52,714 bases of DNA. Origin: Actinomadura hibisca NBRC 15177 (GTDB taxonomy: Bacteria > Actinomycetota > Actinomycetes > Streptosporangiales > Streptosporangiaceae). Of this stretch, positions 7,467-14,182 are shown piece after piece. The stretch spans positions 1-52,714 of the forward strand of contig NZ_BCRO01000095.1 in assembly GCF_001552635.1 (NCBI RefSeq), written 5' to 3'. Position 1 is the first letter of the stretch; each line of letters starts with the position of its first letter. The position numbers and the translations under genes were made by a program. The notes beneath the pieces are model-generated. The model saw only the letters and a program-made list of their open reading frames with translations. It was not told where the DNA came from and did not search any database.

Positions 7467-8426
7467 TCAGCCCGCCTCCGCCATCTCGGCGGCCAGCGTG
7501 AACCCGGCCCGGCGGGCCTCCTCGACGCTGGCGCGCAACATCTCCTCCACCTGGCGGGCCTGCTCGGTCAACCCCTTGATCTGGGCCGTGGCCAGGTCGT
7601 CGCGGACGACGCGGGCCAGCAGGTCCCGGTAGTCGTCGGCGTCGTCGGCCAGTTCTTGCAAGGCTCGCAGTTCCAACAGGACTTCGTCCACCGACGCAGC
7701 GCGCTCGGCATACTCCTCCAGTGCCGCCACCCGGCGTTCCAGTGACTCGGTGGCCACTTCCAGCGCCTTGAGCTGCGGCTTGCGGGCGGCCTCGATCCGT
7801 ACCGTCCTGAGCCCGGCCGACGCGCGTTCCTGCTCGGCGCGCAGCGTGCTCATCTTGTGCGCGGTCTGCGCGATGTCCCAATGCTGCCAGGGCAGGGTCA
7901 CCTCGTTGTGGACGTCGTCCAGCAGGCCCTCGCAGTTGGCCAGCGAGGACAGGACGGCGTTCACGGCCTGTCCGGCACGCTCCACCAGCTCCCGGGACGG
8001 CTCGTCGAGAGCGGCGAACCGCAGGTAGCGGTCCTGGTGGCGGCGGAGCATCCGCTGGCCGTACGGCTCCACGGGCCCCGCCGCCAGCACTGCGAAGACG
8101 ATCGCCTGGAGCACGAGCGCGGCGATGCCCAACCCCCGCCACGGCACCAGCACCAGCGCCACCGCGACCCCGACCTGCGCCGCCACCGCCGCCCACCGCA
8201 CCCGCACCGGGTACAGCCAGCACAGAACGACGGGCAGGAACACCCACAGCGGCGCCTGGAACAGCGCGGTCAGCATGTGCTGGGGATGGCGGAGCCGGGA
8301 TCGGGGCTTCTCGGGCAGCCGTTCGCCCCCCAACGGCTTGATCCAGCGCCAATTCCGCCTGAGGAGCCTCTGGTCCTCGAACGGCACCTCGGGATCGAAC
8401 AGCAGTGACGACTCAGGGCCCGTCAT
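7467..8426 (-). CDS. membrane protein with C-terminal coiled coil
   Basis: 319 residues. Two or three membrane segments near residues 50-110 (ALFQAPLWVFLPVVLCWLYP and a following hydrophobic pair ending LAAGPVEP) are followed by a long charged helical region to the end (TAHKMSTLRAEQERAS, ALEVATESLERRVAALEEYA, EQARQVEEMLRASVEEARR), predicted coiled coil facing the cytosol. No enzyme motif. It is coupled to the 6680-7465 gene. The start is uncertain: ATG 8426 has no clear ribosome site, while ATG 8468 in frame would place the start inside the inverted repeat 8444-8475. It lies downstream of the LCP gene and may be co-transcribed with it. Unrecognised family. Confidence 0.7.
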   Translation of the reverse strand: MTGPESSLLFDPEVPFEDQRLLRRNWRWIKPLGGERLPEKPRSRLRHPQHMLTALFQAPLWVFLPVVLCWLYPVRVRWAAVAAQVGVAVALVLVPWRGLGIAALVLQAIVFAVLAAGPVEPYGQRMLRRHQDRYLRFAALDEPSRELVERAGQAVNAVLSSLANCEGLLDDVHNEVTLPWQHWDIAQTAHKMSTLRAEQERASAGLRTVRIEAARKPQLKALEVATESLERRVAALEEYAERAASVDEVLLELRALQELADDADDYRDLLARVVRDDLATAQIKGLTEQARQVEEMLRASVEEARRAGFTLAAEMAEAG

Positions 8427-8443
8427 GCCGCGCGGTCCGCGAA

Positions 8444-8475
8444 GGGGATCATGCGGTGAATCATGCATGATCCCC
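8444..8475. promoter_or_regulatory. perfect 11-bp inverted repeat after LCP gene
   Basis: GGGGATCATGC (8444-8454) and GCATGATCCCC (8465-8475) are perfect reverse complements separated by 10 nt. The element lies 29 nt past the LCP stop and just ahead of the membrane-protein start. No T-run follows, so either an operator or an attenuating hairpin is possible. Confidence 0.5.
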
Positions 8476-8503
8476 GAAGGGGCGGCAATGCCCGCCCGAG
8501 CGG

Positions 8504-10168
8504 CTACTTGCAGAGCTTTCCGGTTGCGGTGTCGGTCTCCAGGCCCTCGCCCGCCGCCTCCGAGCGTTCCGGCTCCGGGCTCTTGGCGATCTTGGGCTTC
8601 TCCGCGCCGTCCCAGTCCGCGCCCACCATCACCTGGATGCGCGAGCCCAGTCCGGAGATCTTCTTGAGCTTGGCGCCCGGGATCGCGGCGGCGAGGGTCT
8701 TGGCGGAGTCCTCGCGGCCCGGCCCGTACTGGATCGTGGTCTTCTCCAGGCCGCGCCGCGCGACGCCCGGCACCACGTACACCCCGAACCCCGCCTCCTT
8801 GAGGTCCTCGCCCGCCTTGCGCGCCAGGCCGCGCGTGCCCACGGCGTTGCGCACGTTCACCTGGATGTCCGACGGCGGCACGGTCGGCTCGTCGCCGGCG
8901 GGCTTGCTCGCGGTCGGCTTCGGCGAGGCGGGGGCCTTGGGCTCCTTGGTGACCGGCTGGTCGCGGTCGATCTTCTGGAACAGGGCGTTGGCCCGGCTCT
9001 GGTCCCACAACACCGTGGACTGCGGCTGCGCGCTGTTCCACAACATCGCGTTGTAGCCCGGGTTGGCCAGCGGCACCTTCGCGAAGGTGAGGCGGTCGGT
9101 GGACAGGTTCTTCATCTGGTCGGCCAGCTTGGGCAGGCTGTCGGCCAGCTTCTTGTCCACCGTCAGCGACTTCAGCGCCGCCTGGAGGAACCGGGTGGAC
9201 TTCACCGGGTCGCTCAGCGTCTGCGACGACAGGGCCTGCTTCATCATCGAGGCCATGAACTGCTGCTGCCGGTCGATGCGGCCGAGGTCGCTGCCGCCGG
9301 TCAGCGAGTAGCGGGCGCGCGCGAACGCCAGCGCCTTCAGGCCGTCCACGCGCGTCTTGCCCTTGTCCAGCCGCAGGCCGCTCTTCTTGTCGTCGATCGG
9401 GACCTCGGTGCAGACCTCCACGCCGCCCAGCGCGTCCACCATGTTCACGAAGCCGTAGAAGTTGACCTCGACGTAGTGGTCGATCGCCACGCCGGTGGAC
9501 CGCTTGATCGTGTCGACGGTCAGGTCGCGCCCGCCGAACTGGTAGGCCCAGGTCAGCTTGCCGAAGCGGGCCGGGACGTGCGCGCCCTTCTGGCCCTCGC
9601 TGCCGTTGGAGCGGTGCGCGGGGATCGTCACGTAGGAGTCGCGCGGCAGGTTCACCACCGTGACCCGGTCGTGGTCGCGCGAGATGTGCACCAGCAACAT
9701 CGTGTCGGACCGCTCGCCCGGCTCGTGGCCCAGCTTGGCGGCCTTCTGCTGCTCGCGGGTCAGCCCCTCGCGCCGGTCCACCCCGGCCACCAGGATCGTC
9801 ATCGCGCCCTTGGGGGAGTCCTTGCCCCGGCCGAGGCCGCTCACCGACACCTTGTCCAGCGCGCCGGTCACGTAGTTCTGGAACGCCCACGCGCCGCCTG
9901 ACGTCAGCAGCACGAACGCCGACATCCCGCCGGTGACCGCCAGGAACCGGCGCTGCCGCCGGGCGCTCAGCGCCGCCCGCGGGCTCAGCGACGGCGGGGG
10001 ACGCCGGGGCCCGCGCGGGGTGTCCACCGCCACCCGGGGGGCCGGGACGCCGTCGACGGTCACGCCCTCGATGTCGCCGTCACCGGACCGGCCGCCGTCC
10101 GGGGCGCCGCCCCCGGGACGCGGGCGGAAGTACCGCTCCACCGGATCTGAGTCGGGCCCGTCTGTCAT
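8504..10168 (-). CDS. LytR-CpsA-Psr (LCP) family cell-wall glycopolymer ligase
   Basis: 554 residues. LCP enzymes transfer lipid-linked glycopolymers (teichoic acid, arabinogalactan, capsule) to peptidoglycan on the outer face of the membrane. Order: a long Pro/Gly/Arg-rich cytosolic N-terminus, one membrane segment around residues 74-96 (FLAVTGGMSAFVLLTSGG), the LCP domain with ILVAGVDRREG, GERSDTMLLVHI, VNLPRDSYVTIP and FARARYSLTGGSDLGRIDRQQQ (the Arg/Asp phosphate-binding residues are present), then a C-terminal LytR_C domain (IQVNVRNAVGTRGLARKAGEDL to the end). The ATG at 10168 has GGGAGG upstream; upstream in-frame codons lack coding character. Its presence supports a wall-polymer role for the glycosyltransferase genes in this window. 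Confidence 0.93.
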   Translation of the reverse strand: MTDGPDSDPVERYFRPRPGGGAPDGGRSGDGDIEGVTVDGVPAPRVAVDTPRGPRRPPPSLSPRAALSARRQRRFLAVTGGMSAFVLLTSGGAWAFQNYVTGALDKVSVSGLGRGKDSPKGAMTILVAGVDRREGLTREQQKAAKLGHEPGERSDTMLLVHISRDHDRVTVVNLPRDSYVTIPAHRSNGSEGQKGAHVPARFGKLTWAYQFGGRDLTVDTIKRSTGVAIDHYVEVNFYGFVNMVDALGGVEVCTEVPIDDKKSGLRLDKGKTRVDGLKALAFARARYSLTGGSDLGRIDRQQQFMASMMKQALSSQTLSDPVKSTRFLQAALKSLTVDKKLADSLPKLADQMKNLSTDRLTFAKVPLANPGYNAMLWNSAQPQSTVLWDQSRANALFQKIDRDQPVTKEPKAPASPKPTASKPAGDEPTVPPSDIQVNVRNAVGTRGLARKAGEDLKEAGFGVYVVPGVARRGLEKTTIQYGPGREDSAKTLAAAIPGAKLKKISGLGSRIQVMVGADWDGAEKPKIAKSPEPERSEAAGEGLETDTATGKLCK

Positions 10169-10497
10169 CCCGCCGCCGCCTCCCGTGTCGTCCGATGTCC
10201 GGCGTCTTCTGACGCGAGTGCCCACCACCTTAAAGTGAGGAACGCCGGTCCGTTCGGCATCCGGGGCCCGTGTCCCGGCATTACCCGCCGCCGGCGGGGA
10301 ACGGGGACCCCGGCCCCGCGGGCCCCGCGGCCCGGCCGAAGCGCCGGGAACGGGGGCGGGACCCTGGTAACGTTGCGCCGTCTTGGCCTCCGCCCAGGCG
10401 CCCCGCATCCCGGGTCACGTCACAGACGAGCGAGCGAGAGAGAGGAAGGGGGGCTCTCTCCGGCTTGATCGGCCGGGGTTCGGCCCGAGGGACCTGA
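10169..10497. other. 329-nt divergent intergenic region
   Basis: Between the LCP gene (minus) and GT2 gene (plus). No gene is seen. It contains short GC palindromes around 10310-10335 and a purine-rich run of GAGCGAGCGAGAGAGAGGAA type near 10430-10450 just ahead of the GT2 gene. GGTAACGTT near 10366-10374 could hold a plus-strand -10 box. Both promoters should be here, but neither is convincing by eye. Confidence 0.4.
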
Positions 10498-11556
10498 ATG
10501 AATCCGTCTCCCCAAGCGCACAGCGCCCACTCCGGCACCGACCTCGGGCGCCAGGCCGCCCCCGGCGAACGCACCTGGCCCGCCGTGTCGGTGGTCATGC
10601 CCGTCCTGAACGAGGAACGCCACCTCACCGACGCCGTCCGCCGCATCCTCACCCAGGACTATCCGGGCGAGCTGGAACTGGTGCTGGCCATCGGCCCGTC
10701 CCGGGACCGCACCGAGGAGATCGCCGCCCGGCTCGCCACCGAGGACCCGCGCATCGTGGTGGTGGCCAATCCCACCGGCCGCACCCCGCAGGGCCTCAAC
10801 ATCGCCATCAAGGCGTCGCAGTACTCGATCATCGTGCGGGTGGACGGCCACTCGCTGCTGCCGGCCGACTACGTGCGCGCCGCGGTGGAGACGATGGAGG
10901 AGACCGGCGCCGACAACGTCGGCGGCATCATGGCCGCCGAGGGCGTCACCCCCTTCGAGCAGGCGGTCGCCCGCGCCATGACCTCCAAGATCGGCGTCGG
11001 CAACGCCCGGTTCCACACCGGCGGCGAGGCCGGCGAGGTCGAGACCGTCTACCTCGGCACCTTCCGGCGCAGCGCGCTGGAGCGCGTCGGCGGCTACGAC
11101 GAGACCTTCGTGCGCGCCCAGGACTGGGAGATGAACCACCGCATCCGCCAGACCGGCGGCCGCGTCTTCTTCACCCCCCGGATGCGCGTCACCTACCGGC
11201 CGCGCCCCAACCTGCGGGCGCTCGCCAGGCAGTACTTCCACACCGGCCGCTGGCGGCGCGTGGTGGGCCGCGAGCACCAGGGCACCCTGAACCTGCGCTA
11301 CCTCGCCCCGCCGGTCGCCGTGGTGGCGATCACGGTGGGCGCGGTGGCCGGGGCGTTCGGGTTCTGGCCCGGCTGGATCCTGCCCGCCGGCTACGCCGCC
11401 GCGATCGTGGTGGGCGCGGGCGTGGAGGGCCGGGGCCTGCCGGTCGCGGCGTGGGTGCGGCTGCCGCTGGTGTACGCGACCATGCACATGTCGTGGGGCG
11501 TGGGCTTCCTCACCAGCCCGCCCGGACTGGGCCAGCCCGCCCCGGCCAAGCCCTGA
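10498..11556 (+). CDS. GT2 glycosyltransferase, ExoA-like
   Basis: 352 residues, a processive-type GT-A family 2 enzyme. Seen: nucleotide-binding strand VSVVMPVLNEERHLTDAVRR (about 30-49), the acidic metal site in VRVDGHSLLPADYV (a DxH variant of DxD, as in ExoA-like enzymes), the acceptor motif VGGYDETFVRAQDWEMNHRI, and a QxxRW-like segment QYFHTGRWRRVV. Two or three C-terminal membrane helices follow (PPVAVVAITVGAVAGAFGF, AGYAAAIVVGAGV, LPLVYATMHMSWG). It probably adds a sugar to a lipid-linked acceptor at the inner membrane face. GAGGGA lies 5 nt before the ATG. Sugar donor unknown. It is followed 89 nt later by a membrane protein gene. Confidence 0.9.
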   Translation: MNPSPQAHSAHSGTDLGRQAAPGERTWPAVSVVMPVLNEERHLTDAVRRILTQDYPGELELVLAIGPSRDRTEEIAARLATEDPRIVVVANPTGRTPQGLNIAIKASQYSIIVRVDGHSLLPADYVRAAVETMEETGADNVGGIMAAEGVTPFEQAVARAMTSKIGVGNARFHTGGEAGEVETVYLGTFRRSALERVGGYDETFVRAQDWEMNHRIRQTGGRVFFTPRMRVTYRPRPNLRALARQYFHTGRWRRVVGREHQGTLNLRYLAPPVAVVAITVGAVAGAFGFWPGWILPAGYAAAIVVGAGVEGRGLPVAAWVRLPLVYATMHMSWGVGFLTSPPGLGQPAPAKP

Positions 11557-11645
11557 CACGACAGGACATCGAACCGGCGGGGGCCGGGCCGCGTCTCAGG
11601 AGTAGGTTGACGGATCATGCCGCTGACCCTCCTGAGGAGGTGGCC

Positions 11646-12458
11646 ATGTCCAACGGCGCACGGCACGGACTGGGCGTCCTGCTGGGCCTGATCGCGACGC
11701 CGGTGCTGGCCCTGGGGCTGGCGTTCGGGCTGGAACGGGTGTTGCGGGCCTACCAGATGTTCCAGCCGTTCTCCGAGCGGGCCGTGTGGGTGCTGGTGCT
11801 GGTCGGGGTGGGCCTGCTCGCCGGGCTGCTGGCCGGGTCGCGGGTGTCCCCGCTGGCCTCGCTGGTCCCGGGCGTCGCGCTGACGGCCTACGGGACGTTG
11901 TGGCAGGTGTCGCTGGAGAGGGTCGGCGACCTGACCGACCCGCTGCCGGACCGGTTCGAACGCGGGTTCAACCTCAGCGGCGGCACGGGGTTCGTGCTGC
12001 TGCTGGGGGTGGTGCTGGTGGCGGCGTCGTTGCCGCCGTCGCGCTGGAAGGGCCGTCCGAAGGCCACGGCGCAGCCTCGGCACGCCGGGCCGCCCGCGGG
12101 GCCTCCGGAGCCGCTGGGGCCGCCGCCGGGCCCGCCGCAGTACGGGCGGCAGCAGCTCCCGCAGTACGAGCAGAACCCGCGCCTGGGGCCGCCGCCGGGA
12201 CCGGGCCAGGGGCACGCTGGGCAGGGCGCGTCCGGGCACGATATGCCGGGGCAGGGCCCCTACGGGCAGGGCGGGCCGGAGCAGGATGCACCTGGGCAGG
12301 GCGCGTACGGCCAGGGGGCATACGGGCAAGGTGCGCCTGGGCCGGGGGACCGGCCGCCCTTGGGCGCGGTTCCGTTCGGGGAGGAGCCCAAGCCGCGCAA
12401 GGGCGACGATGACGACGACCCCGGCGAGTGGACCCAGATGTACGGCGGCCGCCGCTAA
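11646..12458 (+). CDS. membrane protein with Gly/Gln/Pro repeat tail
   Basis: 270 residues. Four membrane segments occupy the first about 140 residues (GVLLGLIATPVLALGLAFGL, AVWVLVLVGVGLLAGLLAG, LASLVPGVALTAYGTLWQV, GFVLLLGVVLVAASLPP). The C-terminal half is low complexity: PPG-rich, then units such as GQGAYGQGAYGQGAPG and an acidic DDDDDPGEW near the end. Such tails are seen in actinobacterial membrane proteins of unknown function. The start ATG 11646 has an excellent GAGGAGG 6 nt upstream. It follows the GT2 gene and may be in the same unit. No enzymatic motif. Confidence 0.8.
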   Translation: MSNGARHGLGVLLGLIATPVLALGLAFGLERVLRAYQMFQPFSERAVWVLVLVGVGLLAGLLAGSRVSPLASLVPGVALTAYGTLWQVSLERVGDLTDPLPDRFERGFNLSGGTGFVLLLGVVLVAASLPPSRWKGRPKATAQPRHAGPPAGPPEPLGPPPGPPQYGRQQLPQYEQNPRLGPPPGPGQGHAGQGASGHDMPGQGPYGQGGPEQDAPGQGAYGQGAYGQGAPGPGDRPPLGAVPFGEEPKPRKGDDDDDPGEWTQMYGGRR

Positions 12459-12486
12459 GGCCTGTTCCAAAGATCCCAGCCGTCGC

Positions 12487-12566
12487 GCGAGTGCCTAACT
12501 GACCCGGCGGGGCAAAGCCGAAGGCGAGCCCCGCCGGGACAGATCGCGAAGCGATGTGGCACTCGC
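12487..12566. other. nested stem-loops forming a three-way junction
   Basis: Outer stem GCGAGTGCC (12487-12495) with GGCACTCGC (12558-12566). Inside are a perfect 11-bp stem CCCGGCGGGGC (12503-12513) with GCCCCGCCGGG (12528-12538), whose loop holds a further GCC-GAA-GGC mini-hairpin (12517-12525), and a 5-bp hairpin ATCGC-GAA-GCGAT (12543-12555). It sits between convergent genes, so it may terminate both, or it may be a mobile repeat or structured RNA. Confidence 0.65.
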
Positions 12567-12591
12567 CAAGGCACGGTCAGGGGGCGAGCCG

Positions 12592-13362
12592 CTAGGCGAG
12601 CGGCCCTGGGCTGTCGGACAGCGCCGCCACCACGCCCGGCACGTCGTTGACGACCAGGGCGTCCACCCCGGCGGCCGCGTAGTCGGCGGCGGCGTCGGCC
12701 TTCGGACACCACACCAGCACCTCCAGGCCCGCCTTGTGCGCCACGTCCACGACGTGGTCCAGCGGGCGCAACCGCGTGTCCGGGTGCTCGAAGCCGCAGG
12801 ACGCCGTGTGCACCCCCACCGCCTGCAAATCCAGGCCCGCCGCCGCCGGGACGCCGTGCCACAGCGGGAACCGCAACCACGTCAGCAGTCCCAGCGGCAC
12901 GGCCGGGACCTCCTCGCGCAGGAACGCCAGCAGCGACGGGTCGAACGAGGTCACCAGCAGCGGCCGTCGCCGCGCCTCGCGCCGCAACAACGGCGCCAGC
13001 AGCGCCCCGGTGCGGCGCGACGGGGCGTCCACCGCGTCCTCCAGCACCGTCTTGACGTCCACGTCCAGCGGTACCTCCGGCGGCAGCGCGTCGAACACCT
13101 CCGCCAGCCGGGGCAGGCCGCTGGCGGCGGCGGTGGCCTCCACCAGGAAGCCGCCGTCGGCGCCGGTCGGGTCGTGCCGCAGCACCAGGTCGTCGTCGGC
13201 GGTGCGGGTCACGTCGATCTCGATCCAGGAGGCCCCGGACTCCAGCGCGGCCAGCATCGACGGCAGCGTGTTCTCGGCGGCGGTCCCGCCGCCGGGCAGC
13301 GGGACCTCGCCCGAGCCGGAGCCGCGGTGGCCGACGACGGCGGGCGGGTTCTGGAAGATCAC
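12592..13362 (-). CDS. glycerophosphodiester phosphodiesterase
   Basis: 256 residues, GDPD TIM-barrel family, which hydrolyses glycerophosphodiesters to glycerol phosphate and an alcohol. Seen: VGHRGSG at the N-terminus (catalytic His), AENTLPSMLAALESGASWIEIDV (metal-binding Glu and Asp), LVLRHDP (second His), LDVDVKTV where the family has ExK, and C-terminal VLVWCPKADAAADYAAAGVDALVVNDV. No signal peptide, so a cytosolic enzyme. The GTG start at 13362 overlaps the stop of the cytidylyltransferase gene by 4 bp (GTGA), so the two are coupled. Linked to the CDP-polyol operon it could recycle glycerophosphate from the product; that is inference. An inverted repeat (GCCGCT at 12588-12593, AGCGGC at 12599-12604) covers its stop. 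Confidence 0.9.
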   Translation of the reverse strand: MIFQNPPAVVGHRGSGSGEVPLPGGGTAAENTLPSMLAALESGASWIEIDVTRTADDDLVLRHDPTGADGGFLVEATAAASGLPRLAEVFDALPPEVPLDVDVKTVLEDAVDAPSRRTGALLAPLLRREARRRPLLVTSFDPSLLAFLREEVPAVPLGLLTWLRFPLWHGVPAAAGLDLQAVGVHTASCGFEHPDTRLRPLDHVVDVAHKAGLEVLVWCPKADAAADYAAAGVDALVVNDVPGVVAALSDSPGPLA

Positions 13363-14057
13363 GGTTCCTCCGAGGGGGCGGCGAGGTGCTCGGCGAGCAC
13401 GACGTCCAGCGGGTGGGTGACCTTGAGGTTGCGCTCGTCGCCCGCGACGACGCGGATCGGCACGTCCGGCAGGTAGCGGTGCACGATGCCGCAGTCGTCG
13501 GTGGCGCGCAGCGCGGGGTCGGCGAGCGCCAGCTCGTACGCCTTGCGGACGGTGCCGAGCCGGAAGCCCTGCGGGGTCTGGAAGCGCAGCAGGCTCTCGC
13601 GGGGCGGCATCGCGGTCACCACGCCGCCGGAGATCTCCACGATCGTGTCGGAGGCGGGCGTCCCGACGGCGACGGCCTCGGCGGTGTCCAGCGCCGCGAG
13701 CGTCCGGTCGATCGTGGCGGCGTCCACGAAGGGGCGCGCCGCGTCGTGGAACAACACCCGGTCGTCGTCGGCGTGCCCGGCCAGGGCGCGCAGCGCGGCG
13801 GCGGTGGAGGCGGTGCGGGTGTCGCCGCCCTCGACGACCTGCGCGACCTTCCCGAACGGCGCGGCGATCACCGCGGCCTCGCGCAGGTGCCCGGCGGCCA
13901 TCACGACCAGCACCTCGTCGACGCCGGGATGGCCGTCGAAGGCGGCGATCGACAACGCCAGGATGGGCCGGCCGCCGACCTCGATGAGCTGTTTGGGGCG
14001 GGCCGCGCCCACCCGCTGCCCGATGCCCCCGGCCAGCACGACCGCGATCGTCCGCAT
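13359..14057 (-). CDS. IspD/TarI-type CTP:polyol-phosphate cytidylyltransferase
   Basis: 232 residues. Enzymes of this family condense CTP with methylerythritol 4-phosphate (IspD) or ribitol 5-phosphate (TarI). Seen: VVLAGGIGQRVGAARPKQLIEV (residues 6-27; the CTP-binding loop and Lys), GGDTRTASTAAALRAL, VLFHDAARPFVD, LLRFQTPQGFRLG, TDDCGIVHRYLPD and GDERNLKVTHPLDV. All hallmark motifs are present. The start is ATG 14057 with GAAGGAAGGGCGAGG in front. It is coupled to a glycerophosphodiesterase rather than ispF, and is divergent from a CDP-alcohol phosphotransferase operon, which favours a TarI-like role in CDP-polyol formation. An IspD role in isoprenoid synthesis cannot be excluded. Confidence 0.85.
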   Translation of the reverse strand: MRTIAVVLAGGIGQRVGAARPKQLIEVGGRPILALSIAAFDGHPGVDEVLVVMAAGHLREAAVIAAPFGKVAQVVEGGDTRTASTAAALRALAGHADDDRVLFHDAARPFVDAATIDRTLAALDTAEAVAVGTPASDTIVEISGGVVTAMPPRESLLRFQTPQGFRLGTVRKAYELALADPALRATDDCGIVHRYLPDVPIRVVAGDERNLKVTHPLDVVLAEHLAAPSEEP

Positions 14058-14182
14058 CCTCGCCCTTCCTTCGTCGCGTAAAGTCATCGAGCCGCTACGC
14101 TGTGCAGTCACCTGCGCCCGGCGGCCCTGCCCCACGGCGCGGGCCCAGTCCTGATCCCTGTCCCGACGTGGCGGAGGCGCCG
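14058..14182. promoter_or_regulatory. divergent promoter region of the CDP-polyol genes
   Basis: 125 nt between the cytidylyltransferase (minus) and the operon start (plus). A possible plus-strand -10 box TACGCT is at 14096-14101, leaving a leader of about 75 nt. No clear operator palindrome was seen. Confidence 0.35.

Noticed and set aside
12487..12566. tRNA gene
   Set aside because: The three-way junction lacks conserved T-loop and anticodon features and a CCA/acceptor stem of the right length.
13359..14057. Firm ispD assignment
   Set aside because: Motifs fit both IspD and TarI; the neighbourhood lacks ispF and favours a polyol phosphate, so the symbol was left blank.
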